NCBI GenBank assembly: GCA_964036315.1
Contig: OZ038496.1
Span: forward strand, 15,013,423 to 15,077,422
From: Acanthosepion esculentum
Lineage: Eukaryota; Mollusca; Cephalopoda; Sepiida; Sepiidae
Direction of reading: 5' to 3'
Length of the DNA: 64,000 nt
Positions 42,691-53,261 of the stretch are shown in pieces. A program made the position numbers and the translations under genes. Each line of letters begins with the position of its first letter. The first letter of the stretch is position 1. The notes beneath the pieces were generated by a model, which did no database searches, was not told where the DNA came from, and saw nothing but the letters and a program-made list of their open reading frames with translations.

Positions 42691-43665
42691 TAGATTTACC
42701 CACGTCTAGAAGATTAATGGAGAAAGGTAATAACGAGTAAACACACGGGTAATCTTAACAAAACAAAGTAAGGAATGTATTTACGAATTTACACGCTTAC
42801 AGTAGTGTCACTAGGTCATTTCAGGAAAATAAATCAGAAATGTCCCAGGTTCTTACTTTTACCGAATTGTCATGAAGAGGAAATGTTCATACAACAGATT
42901 AAATGATCTGACACAAAATATAAAAAAAATGTTTAAAACATAAGCGAGTTCTTTGCTCTCAGAAGGAATATACGGTTGCATCCATTCAAAAGTAGACGAA
43001 GAGAGATAGTTTGAAATACATAGCATTTTTCGATTGTTGAAAGAAAGTTCTTTGAAATAATTCGAGCTTGGTTAAAAGCTGATAATATAATTGGCGAGTA
43101 ATTTGTCACTGACAGAAATTTAAACGCTGGACGCGTGAACAGAAATTAAAACTTTCACATGACTTCAGACACTCTTCTCTTTTTTAATTTTTCTCCTCAT
43201 TTTATATCAAAATAGATTTCACATAGACTCGTTATTTTCTTTTCTTTCTTTTTCTTGGCTCAATGATTAATTTCTGTGAACAGTTCAAAAGCAATTTCAC
43301 ATAGGCTCTCAAATTTATTCCCAGCTTTTCTCAGCTCGACTGAATTTGAAGGCAGTGGGGAAGGGAATTTATTATTTCATACTCACTACAAGGTGTTACT
43401 GTGGGATCCTCGCATCCTTTTTTTCGATGATGTTGAACAGAAACCCAACTGGATGTGCATCTCAACCAGATGTTTAAAGATTCCATTCAAGAACAGTGGA
43501 ACGAATGGATGGTTATCAGAGAAATGTCATTCAGGTTGCCATAATAGGCTACCGAAAACACAACATCCACTCATGAGGTATTGCCGATTGCGGTAGTTAA
43601 TTGGCAATATCTCCTCACCGCTTTTTTTCATTAAAAAAGCAAAAGATTTTTCATAGCGTCACATA
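42691..43665. other. No recognised gene
   Basis: A 106-codon frame at 43276-43596 has no recognisable domain and no repeat partner in the window. I would not call it a gene on sequence alone. Confidence 0.35.
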
Positions 43666-43669
43666 TTCC

Positions 43670-44165
43670 ATCCTCTGTTACAACACTTTTACAACATTGC
43701 CAAGATATTTCTGTTACAACACGGCAAAAATATTGCATACTGTTACAACACTGCCAAGATATTGCATACTGTTACAACACTGCCAAGATATTGCCTACTA
43801 TTACAACACGGCCAAAATATTGCATACTGTTACAACACTGTTACAATACTGCCAAAATATTGCATATATCTGCCAAGATATTGCATACTGTAACAACACT
43901 GTTACAACACTGCCAAGATATTGAATACTGTTATAACACTGTTACAACACTGCCAAGATATTGAATACTGTTACAACACTGTTACAACACGACCAAGATA
44001 TTGCATACTGTTACAGCACGACCAAGATATTGAATACTGTTACAACACTGTTACATCACAGCCAAGATATTGCATACTGTTACAGCACGACCAAGATATT
44101 GCATACTATTACAACATTGCTAGGATATTGCATACTGTTACAACACTGCTACAACACTGAAGATA
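43670..44165. repeat. Imperfect minisatellite, about 29-30 bp and 42-44 bp units
   Basis: The unit ACTGTTACAACACTGCCAAG plus ATATTGCAT is repeated about 14 times, with a longer form carrying an extra ACTGTTACAAC. Variants AACACGACC and GAATACTG alternate. Frames through it (107, 79 and 93 codons) are repeat-encoded. Confidence 0.95.
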
Positions 44166-44229
44166 TTAATTTTTTTTGCTGCATTCTGACGTTTCCAATA
44201 TTTTTGTTCGCATGTTCTACTGTTACGAA

Positions 44230-44990
44230 ATCGAAATATTAACCTAAAATCTCTTAAGTCTTAAAAAGCTTCGTCAGATCTCGACTCTCATATGGAAGTC
44301 ATACATGGTGTCCTTCAGAAATGTCTAAACTATCATCTCTATACAACCGTTTACTTAGATCAAAGATTAAAATTGGCTGCAAGAGAATAGGCCTTGTAGG
44401 TTTCAAAGAAGAGTATCCTTCATCAGAAGTTATATAATGATGCTACATAATAACAAAGAAAGAAAGAAATCCATCAAATAATAAAAACAAAGTCCCATGA
44501 AGACTTCCAAAAGCAGCAACAACTAAAATGGATGTCATGCATGGTGCCAAGCTCTTTCAGAAATATCTAAACGGTCAGTTGTGTTCAGCCGCATTCTAAG
44601 ATAAGGGTTAAAATGGCTTTAAGCTAGTGAAGCCTATAGGTCTTGGTGAAGACCATATTTCTTTGAACCTCATGGATTGGCACTCGATAATCCCAAAGAA
44701 CTGTAGCAGATAAAAGAAACCACACTAGTTGAGGACTTTCAACAGCAGCAATAACTAAAAGGAGTAACACATGGAAATCGAAAAGAAAATAATTATATAC
44801 TCAAGATGTTGACGTTCCACAGTACCTCAAACAATAGGTTAGGAAGAAAACCATCTTCAATACTGGAAAGAGAAATAACAGCTACTGGACTTGAAAAACC
44901 AATTCCTCTGAAAAAGTTTATAAATTTCAACCGACAGTAATGCAGGTTGATCAGTCATTAAATGCCGAGTGTTTCTTTATAAGGAATCAA
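44230..44990 (+). mobile_element. LINE-like family B, two successive copies
   Basis: 44230-44530 and 44531-44990 repeat one pattern: CTCATATGGAAGTCATACAT / GGATGTCATGCATGGTGCC, then TTCAGAAAT.TCTAAAC, a TGGATTGGCACTCGATAAT phrase, GAAGACTTCCAAAAGCAGCA / GAGGACTTTCAACAGCAGCA. The second continues into GGAAGAAAACCATCTTCAAT, ACTGGAAAGAGAAATAACAG, CTACTGGACTTGAAAAACC (decayed RKPSILEREITATGLEKP). Confidence 0.6.
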
Positions 44991-45344
44991 CTAATATTAC
45001 GATTATTATTACTATTTGAACATTTGATTCGGCGGTAAATGATTGTATTATGTTGTATTGTGTGGAAGTAATAATAATTCTAAGCTGTACTAAATGAGAT
45101 CTGGTGGTAACAGAAAGTAGAACATAAATACAGGAAAACATACAAGGAACCCCTTGAAAATGTCTAATGAAATAGCTGAAAGCGCCTTGTACAATAATCA
45201 CTAGAGACAGTGTCTACATTCTCTTAGTTTTCATAAAAGGAAAAATGTAGAATATTTTCCTTGTCTGTCACATTCAATGAAACGTATACAAAAGGTATAT
45301 CAGAAAGGTTGCTGCTCAATTATACAATATATTTCTTCCTTTTT

Positions 45345-45785
45345 CAAGCATTTCACCCCAAGCAAGTCGGGAGTGCCACTAGTACGCAATGAGGTTGCAG
45401 AGAGTGAAAGTAAGAGAAAAGTGGGGGATTCGGGAAAGGATAAAAAGAAGAACGGTGATCAAGGCATCAGAAGATGTCGATTGAGATTACAATTAGAATT
45501 TTGAAGATTATAGTTATTAGAGAAGCAAGTAAGAGGAAGGGAGTTCCACTGCCTGGGAGTGCGAGAGAAGAAGCTGTTGGAATAGAAGTGGCAATTACAT
45601 TTAACTGTTTCGACTGTGAAAGGATGGGACCTAAATGCTAACCTAGTAGCACGTTTAAATTCATGAAGTCAGAGCACCAGTGAAAATAGCTGGTCAGAGC
45701 AGTTACCATGAAAATATTTGTATAAAAAAACAGAAGAAAGCCACGTCTGTGAGAAAGTGACTGGAGTCAAGATGCCAAGTCAAGA
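45345..45785 (-). mobile_element. LINE family A 3' end, 5'-truncated
   Basis: Plus-strand TTTCACCCCAAGCAAG (inverted 3' terminus), AAGGGAGTTCCACTGCCTGG (inverse of the SRLWNSLP region), AGAAGCTGTTGGAATAGAAG and TAGCACGTTTAAATTCATGA follow the order of the intact copy. It ends close to a (TA)/(TG) tract. Confidence 0.8.
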
Positions 45786-45796
45786 CATCACATTGC

Positions 45797-45797
<1 letters not shown>

Positions 45798-45864
<67 letters not shown>
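45798..45864. repeat. (TA)n/(TG)n compound microsatellite
   Basis: About 24 bp of TA, then about 40 bp of TG. Confidence 0.97.
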
Positions 45865-45884
45865 AGGCAGCAAATTCTCTTTTA

Positions 45885-46647
45885 GGCATCTCTGATTAAA
45901 TTAATTACAGACATTATGTCTGCTAATTTTAAACATAATCCGTTCATACTCTCGAATAACCTTCCGTGCATTGCAATTAAATGACATGAGAAATGTGCTC
46001 TAACTGTGAAAATCGCTTTTATTTCCCAAGTACTTTCAATCTCCTTTCGAGATCATCTTCAGGGGTGCAAGTTGTAATACAAAACTGTGTTTTATTCAGG
46101 GGTGCAAGTAGTATTACTAACCTGTATATTGTTATCCATTATTGTAATTTTTTTCTTTTTGCTTTTAAATGCAATGGTTGACACTCATGCTTAGCGTTCA
46201 TTAGATCGTGAAAAAAAATTGTCGATTATGGAATTTTTCTTCTATGTTGTAATGTTATGGTTATGCGCGCATTGAAGCTTAAAAAACTGTTCTTTTTATA
46301 GGCATTTTAGAACATTACTACAGTATTCGTAACTGATTCTATTCAGTATTGGCCTGAATTTTATTTTAATGTAGATTGCTTCTAGCATCTGTAGTTTGAA
46401 TTTGTTATTTTCTTGGTGTAGGATAGTTGTATTTTTATACTGTGAATGTGGACAGAAATGTTGGTGTAGATATCTCGCAATGGATTAATGGTCAGACATG
46501 TGTAGCGTAATGAACGTTAAGCATGTCTGTCACAGTTATAACGCATTTCTCACATCATTTAATTGCAATACACGGAAGGTTATTCGTACGTATGAACGGA
46601 TTATGTTAAAAATCAACAGACGTAATGTCTGTAATTCATTTAATAAA

Positions 46648-46655
<8 letters not shown>
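45885..46655. mobile_element. Penelope-like terminal repeats in inverted arrangement (candidate)
   Basis: Bases 45885-46010 and the inverse of 46525-46655 match for about 125 bp: ATTACAGACATTATGTCTG, CATAATCCGTTCATAC, AATAACCTTCCGTG, TTGCAATTAAATGA, GAGAAATG. Both borders are microsatellites. A hammerhead-like core lies just inside the left arm. Penelope elements often carry inverted or tandem terminal repeats with hammerhead motifs, which suggests this assignment, but no coding part is present. Confidence 0.5.
46034..46062 (-). ncRNA. Hammerhead-ribozyme-like core (candidate)
   Basis: Minus strand: CTGAAGA, TG, stem ATCTC, loop GAAAG, GAGAT, T, then GAAA. The stem is five perfect pairs, with slightly different joining bases from the other candidates. 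It lies inside the inverted Penelope-like terminal sequence. Confidence 0.5.

Positions 46656-46701
<46 letters not shown>
46651..46701. repeat. (TA)n microsatellite
   Basis: Perfect TA run. Confidence 0.98.
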
Positions 46702-46704
<3 letters not shown>

Positions 46705-46734
46705 GTATATTTAGGCAGCAATATTTCATTAATG

Positions 46735-46959
46735 CATGTTTCATTAAATAATATAGACAAGTTTTGACTACTTATTTTAAGTAAGTTCCTTTCATATTGT
46801 CTGATAAGCTTAATAACATTATCATTGAAAGGCGAAAGGAAATCACCATATTGATACCTGTTTTAATCCTGTCTAAGCTTTCAGCTTACATAAGCCATTA
46901 TCAAAGATGATAATTACATTTCAATACATCAAACAACACACGGACGAAACGTCCGTAGT

Positions 46960-46960
<1 letters not shown>
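46735..46960 (-). mobile_element. Penelope-like 3' region, inverted copy of 35.46-35.67 kb
   Basis: Plus strand: GTTTCATTAAATAATATAGA, CAAGTTTTG, GTCTGATAAGCTTAATAACA, TTATCATTGAAAGGCGAA, CTTACATAAGCCATTATCAA, AGATGATAATTACAT, ACACGGACGAAAC: each is the inverse of the 35.46-35.67 kb sequence. The degenerate hammerhead-like motif is conserved at 46879-46904. Confidence 0.8.

Positions 46961-46962
<2 letters not shown>

Positions 46963-47017
<55 letters not shown>
46963..47017. repeat. (TA)n microsatellite
   Basis: Perfect TA run. Confidence 0.98.
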
Positions 47018-47018
<1 letters not shown>

Positions 47019-48390
47019 TACCTACAAAGATTTGCTAAAAATGAGTATACATGATGAAATCAACGCCACAAACTTAATAAACGCAAAGTTTTATCATCAA
47101 AATCTTTATGTTGATAGACCAAAGGAATTTTTGAATATTAAATTATATTTTGTAATTCTTTTTAGAACATTCGACAGTTTGGTTAAAAATCTTGTTTTTT
47201 TTGTGTCATCGGAGTTGTGGGAAATTCTTGCAGAAATTAAATAATTAGAAGATTGTAATAAGACTTTTATGACTTATTTACGAATGAATGTAATTATTTT
47301 TTATTTGTTTCTTTTTTTAGAAAATCTTTGTAATTTTTTTCCCTCTGTTATCCACCATTTATTTAATTTTATGGAATTTCGATAACATTTATATTAAGTA
47401 TCAGGACAAGTTCTTGGAGAATTTAAATATTCATTTTTTTTTTCATCAAACAGGACCCCAAGTTACCAAAAAGCTGCTTTGAATCGTAAAATAAAAAATA
47501 CAATAAAACTAAGATTATTTAATTAGAAAATCTTTTAATTTCTTTATGAATACGATATATTATGGACACTATTGTCTTAAGAAAAAGGTTTTTCGAGGTA
47601 AGAATTAATTTTTAGAATAATTATTTTCATTTTTTTAAATTTTAATTTATAAAGTTTTAAATCTTTTAAAATTCTGCTTTAATTTTGGTCGGTTATGTGA
47701 TATTGTTATTAGATATAAACTGCATTTATTAACCAAAAATCGAAAAGCTTACTACAATTCGGCGTGCCCCAGTATTTTAAAAAGAGTTATTTCGTGCATG
47801 TATAAACGTGCCAATTTTTGTAAATACGACTTTTTTTTGTAAATATTTTAGTAAATAATTCAATAAAACATTATATTACGGAGGATATTTTAATAAATTT
47901 TTAAGATTACTGGAGTGTTAAAATATATATAAAAAGGCGCTTACGTTATATTCGTCATTTGTACAGATATGCCCATCTTAGAAAAATTACGCAAATAAAT
48001 GAATTTCTGCTATATGTTAAACTAAAAATAAGTAAAATTTGTTTCAAATCAGATTAATTTAAGTTTAAATCAGCTTTTCTTTCTCAAATTTCCCCAGGAA
48101 ATTATACTTTTTATTTTTGAAAGATTTTTAATAAATTATTTTAAAATTAAATTGTGTTGACATGTGGTTAAAAATGGCTAAAATCAGCGACTTTTAGCGA
48201 TTAAAAGGCTCCTTCCAATCAATTTCAATTAGTTTTGAATTACAGTAAAGTATTTTGCTTAATGGAAATATTTAATTTAATCTATTAGCTTGCAATTAAA
48301 CCTAAAGTAAAAGCTTCTAGGAATATATTTGATTTTTAAAAATCCATTTAAAACTTTAGTTATCGATTTTTGTTTTGTTGCTATATACAT
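47018..48390. other. AT-rich stretch without recognised features
   Basis: About 1.4 kb of very AT-rich DNA with no long (TA)n, no TIRs and no repeat partners seen. The only frame of note (70 codons at 47032-47244) has no recognisable motif. Confidence 0.4.
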
Positions 48391-49509
48391 GAGGGTGGGT
48401 GAGAAAGTTCATAAACTGACTATGAAGGTGTGATGCTAGATCTTTGAAGTCTTGCATGCATTAATTTCAACTTTTCTTACTAATAACTGCATTGTTTATA
48501 TCCAGGTAAACTGACATTTGATTGTCCAAAGAAAACTTCAAAAGCAACTAGAGACTTCTCTTGAAAATGAACAAAATTTCGCATTGTTTTGTTATCAAGT
48601 ACCTGAAGAAAAAAGGGTCTGGCACCCAAAGACATTCATGCTGACATGTTTGCTAGGTTAGGAGATGACGCTCGACATTTATCAAGAGTATAAAAATGGG
48701 CAGCTGAATTTAGGCCAAGGAAGTGGAATCTTAAAGACCCAAGTCTGGACGTCCTGTAACTGCCACCACCGAGGAAAACACTGATCGTGTTCACCACATG
48801 GTAATGGATGATAGGCGATTGACTAAAAGCCAAATAGTCAATGCTATTAGCGTATCCCACGAGAGAGATAAAAATATTCTGCACAATGAACTTGGTATGA
48901 CGAATGTATCTGCTCTGTAAGTGTCACGTCTTCTGACAGTTGATCAAAACCACACCAGGCTGGTCATTTCATCTGCAGGGAAGGTGATAGGCTCAGTTTT
49001 GGGGGAGCAAAAGGCAATGTGTTTATTGACTATCTTCAAAAGGGCCACACCATCAGTGGAGAGTACTCTGCCAACTTGTTGAAGCAGATGCGAAAGGCTA
49101 TCAAGACCAAACGCCCAGGAAAACAGACGAGATGGCGCTTGTTTCATCAGGACAATGCTCCATCACACAAGTCTTTGGCTTCAATAGCTGCTGTGCGTGT
49201 CTGTGGCTTTGAACTAGCTGCTCACCCTACCTATTCTCGTGATTGGGCCCATCTGACTATCATCTGTTCCCCAACATGAAAAAACAATAGTCTAGGAACC
49301 AGTATCGCAGTATGATGACGCCATATCTGCTGTTGATGATTTTGTTGACGAACAGGATGAATGCTTCTTCCCTAATGTGATACAAACACTACAACACAAA
49401 GGGAAGAAGTGTGTGGACCGAAAGAAGGACTATGTTAAAAAATAAGCCTCATTTGGTAACATTCCATGAGAGTATCTTGGTTAGACTATGAACTTTTCAG
49501 CCGACCCTC
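48391..49509 (+). mobile_element. Mariner (Mos1/DD34D-type) element with TIRs
   Basis: The left end GAGGGTGGGTGAGAAAGTTC and the inverse of the right end (GAGGGTCGGCTGAAAAGTTC) match, followed by ATA...CTGACTA / ATAGTCTAACC. The overall length of about 1.1-1.2 kb is typical. The transposase frame inside is broken. Confidence 0.85.
48567..49445 (+). pseudogene. Mariner transposase pseudogene
   Basis: Recognisable parts in order: MNKISHCFVIKYLKKKG, then in another frame APKDIHADMFARLGDDAR, KWAAEFRPRKWN (start of the DNA-binding linker) and a HHMVMDDRRLTKSQIV segment. Next come ISGEYSANLL, RWRLFHQDNAPSHKSL with the second catalytic Asp, and HPTYSRD, where a one-base loss shifts out of the frame carrying PSDYHLFPNMKK with the third Asp. 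It ends FFPNVIQTLQHKGKKCVD, RKKDYVKK and TAA at 49443. Three or more frame changes plus stops; inactive. Confidence 0.85.
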
Positions 49510-49569
49510 TTATTTTTACAAAAATATAATTTTTATATATTAAGAATTATTTTAGGAAGATCTATCACA

Positions 49570-49690
49570 GAATGGAAAAATGTGTGACGTGTTTCGCCGT
49601 TTGGGACTATATCAAAGTAAAATTGATGTTTACGTTGATGTGATTACACATGAGAAGGAATGAAAAAGGACGTTGAGATGTTTTGGTATA
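49570..49690. mobile_element. Half copy of MITE family M1 (left arm)
   Basis: GTGTGACGTGTTTCGCCGTT, TGATGTTTACGTTGATGTGA, TTACACATGAGAAGGAATGA correspond to the outer arm of 27070-27337. Confidence 0.7.
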
Positions 49691-49734
49691 TAGATTATAT
49701 TTTTCTAAATATGTGTTTTGATAGATAGATAGAT

Positions 49735-50030
49735 TTTACGGTTCATCAATAACTTGCAGGTTATTCAAAGACAGAAAATATTTTTACATTGTAAGAATTT
49801 TTTGGAGATAACATTGGTTCACCGACAAGTGTCCCACTAATTAACACATAGCTGGGGGGAGAACAGGTGGATTCATAATTTCCCCAAGGATATTTGCGAG
49901 TAAGTGAATATAACGAACGCAACTGGAACTCGGCTCTCCGGCTTCCAATTCCGAGACGTTATCCATTGCTCCACCCAAAGCTTACATGTCTCGGTCGTAC
50001 GAGAACTGGTGTTTCAACGTGATGTGTGAT
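49735..50030 (-). repeat. 5S/tRNA SINE copy with most of the 5S head deleted
   Basis: Inverted order: AATAACTTGCAGGTTATTCA (tail), AAAATATTTTTACATTGTAA, GAACAGGTGGATTCATAATT, GAACGCAACTGGAACTCGGC (box B), CGTTATCCATTGCTCCACCC, AAGCTTACA, then CGAGAACTGGTGTTTCAACG (5' end of the 5S part). Confidence 0.75.
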
Positions 50031-50281
50031 GTGGTATGAACAGACCGATCCAGAATTTAGCAGATGTTGCCAATCAGCTGAGCATTTGTGATCGGAAAGA
50101 TGAACTCTTTTGTTGCGCGGAAGAGGTTGTGAAATAACTGCCGTGTCACGCGTATGCAACAGTATAGATAAGCCTCCTCCCGTTGACCTTTACAAATATC
50201 TGCAACACGCGTAATCTTATACGTCGACGGTGGGAAAAGGGGCGAGTTCTTTTTCTTTATGGGAAACACGCAGCCTATTTG

Positions 50282-50284
<3 letters not shown>

Positions 50285-50348
<64 letters not shown>
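50285..50348. repeat. (TA)n microsatellite
   Basis: Perfect TA run of about 64 bp. Confidence 0.98.
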
Positions 50349-50351
<3 letters not shown>

Positions 50352-50454
50352 ATCTTATCAGGCAACGCGAGAGTGCTTTTGTAAGCCGTTGAAACAAACG
50401 TGCAGATGGGATGAAAAGTGCCGATAGGCGGCGCCGATAAATGTAAATAATTTT

Positions 50455-50705
50455 TTTAAGGCATAAAAAGGCACGGAAGCCTCAAAAGGGGGGAAAAGAG
50501 AAAGAACTTGAGAAGAAAAGAAAAAGAAGGGGAAAGAACAGAAAAGAAATCTATGAAAAGAAAGCCAGTAAAAATAATGGCAAGAAAGAGAAAAGAGAAA
50601 AACTGAAAAAGAGGAAATTCTTTGGATATTAGAAGAGACGCGATAATTAGAAAAAGATGACGTAAATACGAAAAAAACCACGATGAACAGAAATAGCAAT
50701 TAAAA
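50455..50705. repeat. Polypurine-rich tract
   Basis: About 250 bp dominated by A and G on the plus strand (for example GAAAAGAAAAAGAAGGGGAA). Confidence 0.85.
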
Positions 50706-51019
50706 AAAATCAATTAACTGTCATTTTGAATTACAAATGGGATATGTTGGTTGGCAGAAGCCTCGTTTTGGGTATCAGAGTCTACGAGAGAATTATAGCA
50801 AAAAACAGAAGCCTGGAGTCACGTATTCAGGAATAGTATAGGCATCTCCTCGTGTTACGCAAAGTTATTTTCTAAGTGACATTTCTCTTTTAGTAATCCG
50901 TAAAGATAACAACTATGGCTTAAATTTGACAGTATATGGTACTTTAATCTTTGCGTCTTACATTACATAAGATACACCGCCCGTTTTGCTTGCTAAATCT
51001 GTATGGGTAAGCTTTCTTG

Positions 51020-51600
51020 TTCTCTCTCCATTTTGAGTTTTCAACTGCGCTCTTTCTATCTTTCTTTCTTTCTTTCTCTCTCACTATCCCTATTTCTCTT
51101 TCTTTCTATCTATTCTTTTCCCTCAATTTCGCTCTCTTTCCTTCCTTCTTTTTTTCCTTCTTTCCTCAACTTTCTCCCTCTTTTGATCATTTTCTTTCCT
51201 TCACGTTTTCTTTCTCACGTCTCCCCTTCTTTCTCTTTTTTCGCTCTCTGTTACTTCCTCTAGTAATTTCTCTTTCCTTCTTCTTTTCTCTCACATTTTA
51301 TTTCTCTCCTTTCTTATTTTCCCCTATTTTCTCTTTGTTTTTCTTTCTTTTTCTCGCACTCTCTCTCTTTCCTTCTCTTTTCTTTTTTCTCCTCTTTCTC
51401 TTTTCTCTCTCGTTTTCTTCTCTCTCACTTCTCATCTCTAATTCTTTCTTAGTTTCTCTCTCTCTCCTGCCTCTTTCTCTTTCTCTCTTTCTCTTCTAAT
51501 TTTTCTTTTCGTCTCTTTCTCTTTCCCACTCTCGTTCCTTTCAGTATCTTTTTTCTCTCTCTATCCTTCTTCTCCTCTCTGTTACAAGCACATCGTTCCT
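51020..51600. repeat. Long polypyrimidine tract
   Basis: About 580 bp almost entirely C and T, with irregular CTTT/TCTC units. It gives Phe/Leu/Ser-rich frames up to 160 codons that are compositional. Confidence 0.95.
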
Positions 51601-51839
51601 CTTCTCACCCCTTTCATTGTGATTGCATTTTTGTAATCTTTCAGTGTCCGGTTAGCCATTTTTTTTATCTCTCTGAAGCTCAAAATGACTCAATTAGATA
51701 TGTATCTTGACTATCTTCATCAAATGCGCGAACAAATGGTAAAACAGCTATGAAAATACAATCAGTGATCGATTATTTGAGCTGTCCATCAAAACTGGTA
51801 TGGGGGCAGCCATTAAGTTACTACGTAAATTTTTTTTAT

Positions 51840-52580
51840 CATTTCTCCCCAAGCAAGGCGTTAATGCCACTAAGAAGCAAGCGATCACTAGATGTGGAAG
51901 AGAATGAGAAGATTTTAGCGACGAGAAAGGACAATAAAAATTTATTTATGAAGACAGAAGATTGCATTTGACATTGCATTTAAATTTTTGAAGATTGTAG
52001 GTGACAGTAAAGAAAAAATCGGAAGAGAGTTCCACAGGTGAGAAGTGTGAGAAAAAACATTATAATAGAACTTAGAGTTACATCTAGCTATTGCAGCCTT
52101 TATCCCTTTATATGTGACATCATTTGATGTACAAAAAGTTTACCCGGCCAATGAAGGTGGCTCTAATCTCTGAATTTGAATTTGTTTGAATTTCATAGTT
52201 GTGTTGTCATATCCTACTATGGCAACAGAAAACAATTTTGAATGAAATTAACAATAAGGTTGCTGCAATTGAGAGGCCTTGAAAAAAATGCAATGAAATT
52301 AATAATGCAGAGTGCAAAAGGTTAAAATAATGAGACCTAATTGCCAATCTAGTAAAGTTCACGCCGTCGAGGTACAAAGGAGGAGACATCATTAGAACAA
52401 CTGCCATGAAAATATTTATTGAAAAGACAGGGGTTGACAGACGGCGATGGGAAAGTGATTGCAGTTGAGATGCCAGATCTTGACCGATAACATTACAGAC
52501 ACTTCTTTCAATTTTGTTAAGAATCTAAAAATATATACTCGGAGGATCAGACCAGATATGGCATCAATATTCAATGCACA
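51840..52580 (-). mobile_element. LINE family A 3' end, interrupted by a MITE
   Basis: Inverted terminus ATTTCTCCCCAAGCAAGGCG, then AGAGTTCCACAGGTGAGAAG, TAGAACTTAGAGTTACATCT, AATGAGACCTAATTGCCAAT, ATTACAGACACTTCTTTCAA and ACCAGATATGGCATCAATAT. These align with the intact ORF2 (back to about YCCHSW) except for about 220 bp inserted at 52099-52318. Confidence 0.8.
52099..52322. mobile_element. piggyBac-like MITE nested in a LINE copy
   Basis: The left side is TTATCCCTTTATATGTGACA and the right side GTGCAAAAGGTTAA. The inverse of the right end is TTAACCTTTTGCAC, giving TTAA-type flanks and CCCTTT/CCTTTT ends like 17777-18052; ATGTGA and a GATG phrase are also shared. It exactly accounts for the gap in the LINE alignment. 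Confidence 0.55.
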
Positions 52581-52865
52581 GATGAATAGTAGATGTATAA
52601 ATATACAAAATAGATTTTGACGACCAAAATTGTCTAGAAAATATAAACATTTGTTGTATATATGACCAACAAATAAATATTTGTTTGTTCGGAAGATAAT
52701 GTCCGATTTTAGAATAAACCTTTTTATTGTGTATTATAATAATAATAGTTGCAAAAAATATATCACTCATTACTAATGATTAAAGTGTCCTTAAAAGGTC
52801 GTTCATTTTATATCAATTTATTTAAGAATTTAACTTAAAACATTATATATATATATCCCTCAACT

Positions 52866-53090
52866 TGAACATGTAAAAAGATGTATTTAATTTTGCATGA
52901 GTTCAAGCCTAATCATAATGCTTCTAAAACTGCAGCCAAAATTAACAAAGCATGGGGTGAAGGAGACACTTGTGATCGGACAGTAAGTCGCTGGTTTCTG
53001 AAGTTCCGCACTGGGAATACGAGTCTTGAATGTCAAAATGGAAGAGGACGTCCATCTAAAATTCACAATCAGCATCTGAAAACACTATTA
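52866..53090 (+). pseudogene. Mariner transposase N-terminal fragment
   Basis: An open frame (52881-53126) encodes LHEFKPNHNASKTAAKINKA, WGEGDTCDRTVSRWFLKFRT and a GNTSLECQNGRGRPSKI segment. This is the helix-turn-helix and GRPS linker of Mos1/SETMAR-like mariner transposases. The sequence then runs into a TTATTATTCAA repeat; the catalytic domain is absent. Not the same type as the 48.4-49.5 kb element. Confidence 0.8.
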
Positions 53091-53261
53091 TTTTATTATT
53101 CAAGACAATATTTTATTATTCAATAATAATAGAAAGCTGATCCCTTACTTCATATCCAGTAGGATCTTACATTAATACTCGTGCCATCAACAATGATAGT
53201 ATATATAAAATTGGCAAAGTTCAACATACATGCCCACAAAAAAAATGAACATCTTTTTTTA

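Noticed and set aside
43601..44242. Frames of 79-107 codons with a YCYNTVTT-like repeat
   Set aside because: Encoded by the minisatellite.
51003..51499. 160-codon Phe/Leu/Ser frame resembling a membrane protein
   Set aside because: Composition of the polypyrimidine tract; no motif.
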